From positions 9,260,501 to 9,324,500 of the forward strand of contig NC_091247.1 of the NCBI RefSeq assembly GCF_042477335.2: a DNA stretch of 64,000 nucleotides, written 5' to 3'. Both the position numbers and the translations under genes were made by a program. The notes beneath the pieces are model-generated. The model did not search any database and was not told where the DNA came from. It saw nothing but the letters and a program-made list of their open reading frames with translations. Source of the DNA: Ovis canadensis (taxonomy: Eukaryota; Chordata; Mammalia; Artiodactyla; Bovidae). Shown here piece after piece: positions 36,295 to 45,865 of this stretch; position 1 is the stretch's first letter; each line of letters begins with the position of its first letter.

Positions 36295-37842
36295 TCAAGT
36301 TGTATTCTGCTCAGCCTTTGCAGCTTCGTAGGACTTGGTACAAGCCTCAGTCATATTCTGCTCAGCTTTTGCAGCTTCGTAGGACTTGGTACAAGCCTCA
36401 GTCATATTCTGCTCAGCCTTTGCAGCTTCGTAGGACTTGGTACAAGCCTCAGTCATATTCTGCTCAGCCTTTGCAGCTTCGTAGGACTTGGTACAAGAAG
36501 TCACATGCCTGTGGAAACTGTCCCTCCACATGAATCTCTTTGCACAGATATTACACTCATATGGCTTTATGCCTGTGTGAATTTTCATGTGACCCACGAG
36601 ATGATGCTTCATTTTGAATTTCTTACCACAGACCCCACAGCCATAAGGCCGGAGCCCGAGGTGCATGCTCATGTGTCGATCTCTCTGACTCTTGTGAGTG
36701 AAACTCTTGCCGCACTGACAAAGATACAGCTTGTCAGTGGCTGAGAATCCTAGGTGGGAAGCTTCCTCTTTAATCCCTGTTACCATCTCAATATTCTCAC
36801 TGTAGCCCGATGCTAGAGCAGCCTCCTGTTTGTGCCAAATAAGATTCCCATCTGACCGCTCTCCAGAAAACTCTTCCATGGAGGAGCCATAGAAATCCAC
36901 CTGCTCATCATAATTGCTTTCATCAGCCTGTTCGTCAAACTCTGTCTCCACTTTCTTTTCCCCGATGTGAAAGTCTTCCTCTACCCCCGAGGGCTGGACT
37001 GAGTACTCCGTCTGCACTGTGTTGACGGACTCTGTGACCTGGTGCTCATCATAGGGTGCGTGCACATCCATGCCCTCGCATGCCTGCTCAAAGCGCTCGG
37101 GCTTCACGTGGATCCAGCGTTTGTGAGCCATTATGCTGGGCTTGCTGTACATGGGCCGGGTGTAGTGGAATTCGGCGCTGTCGCTGGCCCCCTCCTCCCC
37201 GTCCTGGCTTGCCATCTCCGTGCTCAGCCGGTCATGCTCTGTGGACGAGTTACTGGGAAGGTATTCGTGCTCAGTGAGCTGAGATGACAGCTCGTCTTTG
37301 GTGCTCTCCTCTTCGTTCTCTCCATCCCTCAGTTCCTGGGCTTTGGGGAAATCAGTGTGGCTCCCGGAGCCCAGCTCAAAGCTCTCTACCAGGCCATTGT
37401 AATTGCTGCTGCTTGGAGACTGATGGTCACTGCCATGATTTAGCTTCTGACAAAGGACTGTAGGGTTTCCTTCTAAAACCTCAGTGCATTTGTCGACCAC
37501 ATGCCACATCTGGAGGAAGCTCGCTGCTGTTAAGTAACTGACAATTTCTGGAGCAGGCATTACTAGACGCCCCGTATAACTTGACAGGAGAATGTTCTCA
37601 AACACTCTGGGATTCATCACATCAGGCAAAACAATCCTCCTGCTGTTTTTCAGGAGTACCTGGTCACAAAAGTAGGGGGAACTGGCAGCAAGAACAGCTT
37701 TGTGTGCTCGGAAAATGTGGCCTTGGACAACAATGGACACATCACATAACTGTCCCTGCTGGCGCTGCTGGTTCAGTTTCTGCAGAATGGTGCTGGAAAA
37801 ATCAGGAAATTCTACTCGAAAAGAGTTTGTTCCAGGCTCCAT
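36295..37842 (-). CDS. ZBTB43: ZBTB43, BTB/POZ and zinc-finger transcription factor, with expanded C-terminal tail
   Basis: Nuclear BTB-zinc-finger protein, a sequence-specific DNA-binding regulator that usually represses transcription. One exon encodes 515 residues. The BTB/POZ domain is at about 20-125 (LCDVSIVVQGHIFRAHKAVL at 32-51, the dimerisation fold). An acidic, low-complexity linker spans about 135-365. Three fingers lie at the end: finger 1 has close cysteines C375/C377 with H390/H394; finger 2 has C402/C405/H418/H422; finger 3 is C2HC with C430/C433/H446/C450. The protein matches human ZBTB43 as I recall it almost throughout. The start MEPGTN is chosen because the reading frame further upstream is intron, beyond the acceptor at 37866. 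Its context is good, with G at -3 and at +4. The oddity is the C-terminus: a 17-residue unit (CTKSYEAAKAEQNMTEA) occurs three times, then a 15-residue partial copy ends at TGA. This makes the protein about 48 residues longer than the human form (about 467). Identification is near certain; the tail's effect is unknown. Confidence 0.97.
   Translation of the reverse strand: MEPGTNSFRVEFPDFSSTILQKLNQQRQQGQLCDVSIVVQGHIFRAHKAVLAASSPYFCDQVLLKNSRRIVLPDVMNPRVFENILLSSYTGRLVMPAPEIVSYLTAASFLQMWHVVDKCTEVLEGNPTVLCQKLNHGSDHQSPSSSNYNGLVESFELGSGSHTDFPKAQELRDGENEEESTKDELSSQLTEHEYLPSNSSTEHDRLSTEMASQDGEEGASDSAEFHYTRPMYSKPSIMAHKRWIHVKPERFEQACEGMDVHAPYDEHQVTESVNTVQTEYSVQPSGVEEDFHIGEKKVETEFDEQADESNYDEQVDFYGSSMEEFSGERSDGNLIWHKQEAALASGYSENIEMVTGIKEEASHLGFSATDKLYLCQCGKSFTHKSQRDRHMSMHLGLRPYGCGVCGKKFKMKHHLVGHMKIHTGIKPYECNICAKRFMWRDSFHRHVTSCTKSYEAAKAEQNMTEACTKSYEAAKAEQNMTEACTKSYEAAKAEQNMTEACTKSYEAAKAEQNTT
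36304..36496 (-). repeat. 51-bp coding tandem repeat in ZBTB43
   Basis: Three complete 51-bp units lie head to tail at 36304-36354, 36355-36405 and 36406-36456, followed by the first 40 bp of a fourth at 36457-36496. The unit length is a multiple of three, so the array stays in frame. I see one difference between the full units: a C/T change in the middle unit near 36367 that leaves the lysine codon unchanged. Such near-identity implies recent expansion, or an array that is homogenised or still variable in copy number. Each unit starts with a cysteine codon; only the first (C450) sits next to finger 3. Confidence 0.97.
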
Positions 37843-37847
37843 TTCAT
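37812..37847 (-). CDS. Short upstream ORF overlapping the ZBTB43 start
   Basis: In the coding exon an ATG lies 5 nt before the ZBTB43 start (ATGAAATGG). It has G at -3. It opens an 11-codon frame that ends at TAG inside the main coding region, in a different frame. Leaky scanning would be needed to reach the main ATG, or re-initiation by back-tracking. No translation evidence is available, so this is a regulatory candidate only. Confidence 0.5.
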   Translation of the reverse strand: MKWSLEQTLFE

Positions 37848-37865
37848 CACAAATCTTGTTTGGTG

Positions 37866-37867
37866 CT
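37866..37867 (-). other. ZBTB43: Splice acceptor of the ZBTB43 coding exon
   Basis: Read on the minus strand, a pyrimidine run (TTTTTCTTTCTCTTTTAG) ends in AG at 37867-37866. The exon begins at 37865 and reaches the start codon after 23 nt. This fixes the reading start at MEPGTN, because the 31 residues the frame would add upstream are the translated pyrimidine tract and intron. Confidence 0.9.
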
Positions 37868-38242
37868 AAAAGAGAAAGAAAAATTAGTACTAATTCCAGC
37901 CCAAAGAGAAATTTACAGATCACTAAGAAAACCAAGGTTGCATAGTTTCAAAAAAACCCCTGGCCTGTGGGGACAGCGGGGGGGGCCCTTCATCCCCCAG
38001 AGCAAGGCTTGCAGGTGTTGAGTGCGCCAAAAGCAAGAACCTCCCACCCTTATTTATGGTATTAACTCTTGACAATGCCTGTGTCTGTGAGAAAACAGAA
38101 TCCAGAGATATTTGTAAACTATATAAATCCCAAGTAAAACAAAATAAATATTTCTAGTCAGAACAAATACAATACCTTTTCCTGACAGAATTTTTAAGAG
38201 GCCTCAAATTCAATCCACACGAGGAAGAACTGTGGAAAGAAG

Positions 38243-38430
38243 GGGAGCTAGTTGCTTAGTCATCTCCGACTCTACAATCCCATGGACTGTGGCCCACCAG
38301 GCTCCTCTGTCCATGGGACTTCCCAGGCAAGAATACTGGAGTGGGTTGCCATTTCCTTCTCCAAGGGATCTTCCCGACCCAGGGATCAAAACCCAGGTCT
38401 CCCACACTGCAGGCAGACTCTTAAAGCAGA
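38243..38430 (-). mobile_element. Bov-tA SINE
   Basis: Reverse copy: GTTGCTTAGTCATCTCCGAC to CACTGCAGGCAGACTCTTAA. Confidence 0.85.
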
Positions 38431-38954
38431 GGTAAAGTCCCTTAGGCAGAAATGGACTCAGTAACTGCAAGGAACTGAAAGAAGACCACTGTGCTAGAAT
38501 CCAGGGAGGGGACAAGGGGCCGAAGAGCTGTGATCAGTTCAGTCAGGCCTTTGGTTCCTTAGCACCACAGGGACTAACTCACTGAGCTCCCAAACAACAT
38601 GGGTTGCTCTAGCTGCTGTCAGAATTCTAGCCCTTTAAGAGCTTCTGATAATGTGAAACAGAACAAAATGGCAAGGCAAGGTACTCTTTCTCTCTGGTAA
38701 TCTCCAAATTGTTTTAAAAGCTATAGAACAAAGAGTACAGTAAACACTGTCCCTGTCACTGAGTGAACTCAATCTGAAAACAGTTATAACAAAGAAGAAG
38801 GGATTGCTTGTCACATTATCGTAAATATACTTTGTGGGGTGAGTCTAACATTACAGACAATTCACAAGAGTGATCAATGAGATGAACTCTGCTAGAGATG
38901 CTGCTCAGGCTCTGCAATTCCAGAGAACATTAAAACAAACCAGAAAACCCAACA

Positions 38955-39142
38955 GATTTATTGGTTTAATTTGTATTTATTTAGCTGCACCAGGTCTCAG
39001 TTGCAGTAGGCAGGCTATCCAGATGCAGGCTGCACACTCTCAGCTGCAGCATGTGGGATCTAGTTCCCTCACCGGGGATCAAATTCAGGCCCTCCTCACT
39101 GGGAGCCTGGAGTCTTAGCCACTGGACCACCAGGGAAGTCTC
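38955..39142 (-). mobile_element. CHR-type SINE
   Basis: Reverse copy with CACTGGACCACCAGGGAAGT at its 5' end. Repeats of AACAGATTTATTGGT flank it (about 38949 and 39145), a likely target duplication. Confidence 0.85.
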
Positions 39143-39339
39143 TCAACAGATTTATTGGTGCTATTTGTCACTTGGGTCTGATACCATATCTAAACACTGC
39201 TACATGGCAGATTTTCTAAGTACCAGAAAAAAGAAGCAGATAACCCAACAAAGGTTGAAAGTTACCTTCCAGAGACAGGGAGAGATACCAAGAGAAGAAA
39301 CTACCAAAGTTTTTTGAGTAATTACTATATACCAAGGAC

Positions 39340-39596
39340 TATACAGCTGGAACTCCAATACTTTGGCTACCTGATGAGAAGAACTGACTCATTGGAAAAG
39401 GCCCTGAGGCTGTGAAAGATTGAAGGCGAGAGGAAAAGGGGACGACAGAAGATGAGATGGTTGGATGGCAGCACCGACTCGATGGACATGAGTTTGAGCA
39501 TGTCCGGGAGTTGGTGATGGACAGGGAGGCCTGGCATTCTGCAGTCCATGGGGTTGCAAAGAGTTGGACACGACTGAGCGACTGAACTGAGCTGAG
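39340..39596 (+). mobile_element. BovB LINE, 5'-truncated 3' end
   Basis: Sense BovB tail from GCTGGAACTCCAATACTTTG to GACTGAACTGAGCTGA. Confidence 0.87.
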
Positions 39597-39881
39597 GAAC
39601 TATACACCTTCTCACCTAATTTACAAATGTAGAGGGCTGTTATCTTAAGTTCACTATTTCAAGTAAATTTCCTAAGGCTAAAATTAAAGCTAGTTTTTAT
39701 TATGTAGGGATTTGAAATCTAGGTTTCTACTACTCCAAAGCCTATGCTATTTTTCCTATCACATCACTGCATCTGCTAAGGAGACGTGAAAATACCAGAT
39801 TAGTCATTACTAATTTTAAGAGGTAAGGCAGTGTTTCTAGAATTAAGTATTAATTTATTATTTAGAGCTCTCAGAACATTT

Positions 39882-40092
39882 CACAGTGGCTTTCCAGGTG
39901 GCACAGCGGTAAAAAAATCCGCCTGCCAATGCAGGAGACATGTGTTTGATCCCTGGGTCGGGAAGACCCCCTGGAAAGGGAAACGGCAATCCACTCCACT
40001 AATTTTGCCTGGGAAGTCCCACGGACAGAGGACCCTGGTGTGCTGCCATCTGTGGGGTCGTGAAGAGCCATGACTGAGCAACTGAGCACACA
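39882..40092 (+). mobile_element. Bov-tA SINE with target duplication
   Basis: Direct repeats CAGAACATTT at 39872-39881 and 40093-40102; head GGCTTTCCAGGTGGCACAGC. Confidence 0.92.
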
Positions 40093-40504
40093 CAGAACAT
40101 TTAATAATGATTAAAAACAACAACAGAAAGACCAGAAAATAAACTATTTAGCTATTTATAATTTCAAAAGGAAAAGTTAACTACATAAATGCATACAGAC
40201 TACAGGTATGTAAACTCTCATCACCACAGAATTTTGGTTTTAGCTATTTGGAAAAAAATCGGGAGGGCATAAAACACAAAAAGCTGTTAAAAAAAAAAAT
40301 CTCTCCACCATTTATTCCTAGTTCTCCTCCCCCACAAAAGAAACCACGATTTACAAACTCCTGTATATATTTCTAGAAACTTCTCTCCGCATGCATCAGA
40401 ATAAGTGATCTATATTCTTTAAAAACTCCAACCCAAATGGGCTCATTACCTACATTCTACTCTGTCCTAGTTCTGTCACTCAATGTATCTGGCAGAATAT
40501 CTGA

Positions 40505-40852
40505 CATCCTATAAACTGATTATGTCCCCCAAATGCATGTTGAAGCCCTCCCCCAGTGTGATTTTGTTTGCTTTGGGGGATGATTAGGCCACAAGGGCAG
40601 AGCCCTCCTGAATGGGATTAGTGCCCTTATGAAGAGACAACAGAGTATTCCCTTGTCCCTTTCAGCTACATGAAGAGACAGTGAAAAGGCAGCTGTCTAC
40701 GAATTAGTGAGTAGGCCCTCACCAGAAGCCAAACCTGCTGGCACCTTGACCCTGGTCTTCAGCCTCCAGAACTCGGAGAAACAAATTTCTGTTGTTTGTA
40801 AGTCACCCAGTCTATGGCACTTTGTCATAGTAGGCTGAATGGACTAAGACGC
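40505..40852 (+). mobile_element. MaLR-type LTR (MST/MLT1-like)
   Basis: Classic MaLR order: GCATGTTGAAGCCCTC, GTGCCCTTATGAAGAGAC, CTTCAGCCTCCAGAACTC, AACAAATTTCTGTTGTTTG. Old, non-coding LTR. Confidence 0.75.
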
Positions 40853-40883
40853 CAAAACAGCATAAGAGGAAATTCATTGTATC

Positions 40884-41092
40884 TGGGTTTCCCTGATGGC
40901 TCAGACAGTAAATAATCTGCCTGTAATGCAGGAGACCCAGTTCAATCCCTGAGCTGGGAAGATCCCTTGGAGAAGGGAATGACTACCCACTCCAATATTC
41001 TTGCCTGGAGAATTCCATGGACAGAGGAGCCTGGCTGGCTACAGTCTGTGGGGTCACAGAGAGTGGGACATAGCTAAGCGACTAACACTTTC
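40884..41092 (+). mobile_element. Bov-tA SINE
   Basis: GGGTTTCCCTGATGGCTCAG head and Bov-A body ending GCTAAGCGACTAACAC. Confidence 0.88.
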
Positions 41093-42094
41093 ATTCTATT
41101 TAATGGCTATATAGTTTTCTCCTATATGAACTTAATGATAATTTAGTCAGCTCTCTTCTCATGGAATTTCAATTGTTTGGGTTTTTGAAATTATGACTGT
41201 CTTGGTTTATCTTCGTAAATATCTATAGGGTAATCTCTACCAGTAGAATTCCTGGGTCAATAAAACTAATTTCCAGAAAGGGTGCACCAAGTCACATTCT
41301 TACCAACTGTAAATGACAGTATCTATTCCTCAACTTGATCAAACAACACAAAAAAAGTTTGCAAATTTCTCAAGTGAATAATCCATGATTCACTGTTCTG
41401 ATCAACATTCAATTAATTATGAACGAGACCGATATTCTACTTACATTTACTGGTCATTTGTTTTTCCTATATATTATCAGTCATACTCTGTGTTCAAATA
41501 AGTTAAGCAATTCATCTCATTGATTTGTAATTTTTGTAAATTCAGTACATTAACTTTTTGAAATTTGTGCAAATTATCCAATCTTTGCTTTTATAGCTCC
41601 AGGGTTTTGTGTTAGACACACAAAGGCATTCCTGACTGCAAGGTTATAAAGTAAAAAGAATTATTTAGACTTTATTCCTGGCACCATTTTTCTTTTAAAG
41701 GCATTTAAGTCTTTAATACATAAAGAATTTATTTTGGCATAAGGAGAAGGTTAGGATCCAGTTTTTCCTTTTCCCTCCAAAATGGTACGCCTGTTTTTCC
41801 TACACTACTTACTGAATAACTCATCTTTTCCTCAAGATTTAAAATATTTGCTGTGAAATTTTATGTGACTGAGATAAGACTTAAAAACAGTTCTACAAAA
41901 AAGACGCTGCAAGTGATGTTAGAGAAAATGGAGTAGGAAGCTCTAGCTGTCAGTCCCTCTACCAAAACAATCAGTAAACTGTTAAGATGATCAAAATCAA
42001 CCATTTCAGAACTCTGGAATCCGATCAGACACTCAACAGCAACCACAGTAATGCCTGATCAAAGAAGAGGCTGTTAAACCTTGTTAAGAGAGCG

Positions 42095-42218
42095 AGAGTC
42101 CATGCTTCGTCGCTTCAGCCGTGTCCAACTTTGTGGTCCCGTGTATATAGCCCACCAGGCCCCTCTGTCCATGGAATTTTCCAGGCAAGAATACTGGAGC
42201 GAGTTGCCATTTCCTCCT
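42095..42218 (-). mobile_element. Bov-A monomer SINE
   Basis: Reverse Bov-A: TTCAGCCGTGTCCAACTTTG to GGAATTTTCCAGGCAAGAAT. Confidence 0.8.
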
Positions 42219-42934
42219 GCTACAATCTGCAACAGTGGCCCAGTTTCCAAGAGTACCTAGCTAAAGCCAGGGTGGAGGAACAGTGCTCTCCCAAGACTGG
42301 GGCTTTTGCATCTTGGCCAGTCTGGTTGATCCATGCAGCTTTGTCTTGGGCTGCGTGGTTTCCCCAGTAACGTCCATCATAAGATTTTAAAATACACACA
42401 CCTCTCCCACTATTTCCTGGACCCAAACACTTAAGGAAATCTCTGTCAGGACGCAGCCTACCACAGAGCTAAAGCAACAGAAACTTCAGGGACTACATGC
42501 AACAAGGAATACAGACTTTGCAAAACAGTTTGGAAAAAATGGCCATATAGACAACAGCAGCCATCAACAAGACACAAACAAAAAAAAAATCCCCTAGGAA
42601 GGGAAGAATCTGATTTTAAGAGCTATCCCATTTGAATACTAAAAATATCCAGTTCTGAACCAAAAACTACACAGAAATACACAAAATACACAAAGAAAAA
42701 GGAAAATAAGGTACATTCACAGGGGAAAAAAAATTAGAAACTATCCTTGAGGAATACCAGACATTGTTAAGTGCTAGTTGGATCTGTTAAAGTCAACTGC
42801 TGTGGACTTGCTCAAACTGTTAAAGAAAACTATGGACAAAGAGTTCAAGAAAATCAGAACAATGTCAATAAAGAGATCGAAATTATAAAAAGTAATCAAA
42901 TAGAAATTCTGGAGCGGGAAATTTTAACAGCTGC

Positions 42935-43318
42935 ATTATGGGCTGAATTGCATCCTTCCAATTTCCCTATGTTAAAGCCCTAGCCCTCAGTACTCCAGAA
43001 TGTGACTATATTTGGATTTAGGGCCTTTAAAAAGGTAAAGTTAAAAGGAGGCTGTTTGGGTGGGACCTAATCCAAGATGACTAGTGTTCTTAAAGAAATG
43101 AAATTTGAACAGAGACATCAGGCATGAGTGCAATGTGAACACACGACGAAAAGGGGGCACTTGCAGGCCAAAGAGAAGGGCCTCAGGAGAAACCAAATCT
43201 GCCAGCATTTTGCTCTCAGACTTCATGCCTCTGACACTGTGAAAAAAATAACTTCTCATTGCTTAAGCCACCTGGCCTGTGGTATTTTATTATGGTAGAC
43301 CAAGGAAACAGATACAAG
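42935..43318 (+). mobile_element. MaLR-type LTR (MST/MLT1-like)
   Basis: GGGCTGAATTGCATCCTTCC start, GAATGTGACTATATTTGG, GGCCTCAGGAGAAACCAAAT and GTGGTATTTTATTATGG in order. Confidence 0.75.
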
Positions 43319-43639
43319 TTAAAAATTCATAAGAGGAGTTCAAAGGCAGATTTAAGCAGGCAAAAGGAAAAAACTTCATAAACTCAAATGTAAAGCAATT
43401 GAAATATCCAGTCTGAGGAGTATTAGGAACAAAGAAAAAGAAACACAATCTGCGGTACTATGGAAAACGAAATATACCAACATGCAAATCAGTCTCAGAA
43501 GCAGAAAAAATAGAAATGATATAATTTCCTGAATTTGATAAGACATAAACGGTACACATCCAAGAAGTTTAACAAACTCCAAGTAGATAAAGACAGCCAC
43601 ATAAGATACATTTTAAATCAAATAGTGGTGTTGGAAAAA

Positions 43640-44085
43640 AAACTTTGTGCACAATGTGAGAGCTGCAAGTTAAGTTTTATTTGGGGCAAAATGAGGACTG
43701 CAGCCCTGGAGACAGTGTTTCAGACAGCGCTGAGAAACTGCTCTGAGGAGGCAAGAGAGGGAGCTAGGATATATAGGAGGTTTCCAACAAACGACAGGTA
43801 TTTGGGAAAGTCAAAAGTGTATTGATCATTAAAGAAAACCAAATATGTCAGGCTAAGGAATTTCCCATTTTTCTATGTATGGGAAGAAGAAAGAGTCTGG
43901 GCTCACTGAAATCATTCCTCTGATATGCGTGCCATCTATCTGGGGCCAGTATCCTGCATTTTCACATCCTGAGTTCCCTCACTGCTCACCAGTTCACCAT
44001 CCTGGTGGCTGAAACTGCTATTGACTATGACGTCCTTGTTTACTGATATGGCGGGAAATATTCCATTTCTCAGTGGAAAGTAAGT
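43640..44085. mobile_element. Possible LTR-derived element
   Basis: A block beginning near CAATGTGAGAGCTGCAAG, with TTTATTTGGGGCAAAATGAG, looks like an interspersed, LTR-like repeat. I cannot assign a family or ends. Confidence 0.3.
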
Positions 44086-44159
44086 GACAATGGAGAATCG
44101 TGAAAGCAGCAAGAAAGAAGCCACTCATCACCTCAAAGGGATCCTCAGGAAGACCTGGA

Positions 44160-44374
44160 CTTCCCTGGTAGCTCAGACAGTAAAGAGTCTGCCTGCAATG
44201 CAGGAGACCCGGGTTCCAACCCTGGGGTCAGGAAGATCCCCTGAGAAGGGAATGGCAACCCACTCCAGTGTTCTTGCCTTGGAGAACTGAATGGGCAGAG
44301 GAGCCTGGCAGGCTACACCCTATGGGGTCACAGAGTTAGACACACAACTGAGTGACTAACATTTTCACTTTCAG
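44160..44374 (+). mobile_element. Bov-tA SINE
   Basis: ACTTCCCTGGTAGCTCAGAC head; body ends CAACTGAGTGACTAACA. Confidence 0.88.
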
Positions 44375-44379
44375 TAAGA

Positions 44380-44940
44380 CTAACAGCTAACTGCTAATCA
44401 AAAACCATACTGTTCAGAAGGCAGCACATGACATATTTAAAGTGCTATAAGAAAGATCTGTCAACCAGGTATTTGATATCTGCAAAACTATCCATTCAAG
44501 AATGAAGGAACCCAACGGCTAAAACCGCACTCTCAACACAGGATCAACACAGAGTTTGATCCTTGGTCAGGAAACTAGATTTTATAGGCTACAACTAAGA
44601 GTTCACATACTGCAAATAAGAGTTTGCACACCACACCTAAGACCCGACACAGCCAAATAAGTAAATATTTTTAAAAAAAGAGAGAAATTAAGACATTCCC
44701 AGATAAACAAAAGCGAAGGGTGTTTGCTACTAGTAGGTTTCCTCTATAAATGATAAAGGTGTCCTTCAGGCTGAGATAAAAGAACACTTGATAGTAATTC
44801 AAAGCATACGAATGAATAGGCTACCAGTAAAAGTAACAGCACAGGTATATATAAGAGCCGATATTATTATACTTTTGGTTTACAACTTCTCTGTTTTCCT
44901 GAATGATTTAAAAGGCAAATGAATAAAACAATAAGTCTAC
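44380..44940 (+). mobile_element. Old L1, interrupted
   Basis: Mammalian L1-type text (CAGAAGGCAGCACATGACAT; ATTAAGACATTCCCAGATAA; GTCCTTCAGGCTGAGATAAA) split by a CHR-type SINE at about 44510-44690. Frames are broken. Confidence 0.6.
44510..44690 (+). mobile_element. CHR-type SINE, degraded
   Basis: GAGTTTGATCCTTGGTCAGG and ACCCGACACAGCCAAATAAG identify a decayed copy with an A-rich tail. Confidence 0.6.
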
Positions 44941-44966
44941 ATTATTGGGCACACAATGTATTAAGA

Positions 44967-45138
44967 CAGGGGTCCCTAACCTCCAGGCAGATCAGAGGTG
45001 GCACTGGATTAGAAATAAAGTGTACAATAAATGTAATGCACTTGAATCATCCTGAAACCATCCCCTCCAGCACTGCTCCGTGGAAAAACCATCTTCCATG
45101 AAAAAGGTCCCTGGTGCCAAAAAGGTTGGGGACTGCTG
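44967..45138. mobile_element. hAT (MER1/Charlie-type) non-autonomous DNA transposon
   Basis: Terminal inverted repeats CAGGGGTCCCTAACC and GGTTGGGGACTGCTG enclose 172 bp. The 8-bp target duplication TATTAAGA is intact at 44959-44966 and 45139-45146. No coding capacity. Confidence 0.85.
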
Positions 45139-45221
45139 TATTAAGATGTAATCAGTGACAATTACAATATGAAGAGGGAGGGATGAAGATGTATAGGAGT
45201 TGAGTTTTCACATATTACCGA

Positions 45222-45735
45222 TCAGTCAGTCAGTTCAGCTGCTCAGTCATGTCCGACTCTTTGCAAACGCATGGACTGCAGCATGCCAAGCCTCCCTGTC
45301 CATCACCAACTCCCGGAGTTTGCTCAAACTCATGTCCATGGAGTTGGTGATGCCATCCAACCAACTTATTCTCTGTCATCCCCTTCTCCTGTCTTCAATC
45401 TTTTACAGCATCAAGGTCTTTTCCAATGAGTCAGTTCTTCACATCAGGTGGCCCAAGTACTGGCACTTCAGCATCAGTTCTTCCAATGAATATTCAGGAC
45501 AGATTTCCTTTAGGATTGACCGGTTTGCAGTCCAAGTCCCTTGCAGTCCAAGGGACTCTTACGAGTCTTCTCCAATACCACAGTTCAAAAGAATCAATTC
45601 TTCAGCGCTCAGCTTTCTTTATGGTCCAACTGTCACATCCATACATGACTACTGGAAAAGCCATAGCTTTAACTAGACAGACCTTTGTCGGCAAAGTAAT
45701 ATCTCTGCTTTTTAATATACTACTTACTGATAATA
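45222..45735 (-). mobile_element. BovB LINE, 5'-truncated, antisense
   Basis: Reverse BovB tail, from CAGTCAGTTCAGCTGCTCAG to GGCAAAGTAATATCTCTGC. It is complementary to the 3' part of the sense copy 130 bp further on. Confidence 0.88.
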
Positions 45736-45865
45736 GCTTGTTGTAAGTTTTAAGATGTTAACTGTAAACCTCAAGATAACTACTAATAACTAAAAATATA
45801 CATAAAAAGAAAAGAAGGGAATGAAAACAATATATAAAACAAAAATCTCAATTAAAAGGCAGTAA

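Noticed and set aside
36304-36496. CRISPR-like regular repeat
   Set aside because: Units are contiguous, have no spacers, and lie in a coding exon of a mammalian gene.
36258-36533. Plus-strand frame with repeated SYSAQPLQLRRTWYKPQ
   Set aside because: It is the antisense shadow of the ZBTB43 tandem array.
37843-37935. 31-residue N-terminal extension of ZBTB43 (MVFLVICKFL...)
   Set aside because: It translates the intron and its pyrimidine tract, upstream of the splice acceptor.
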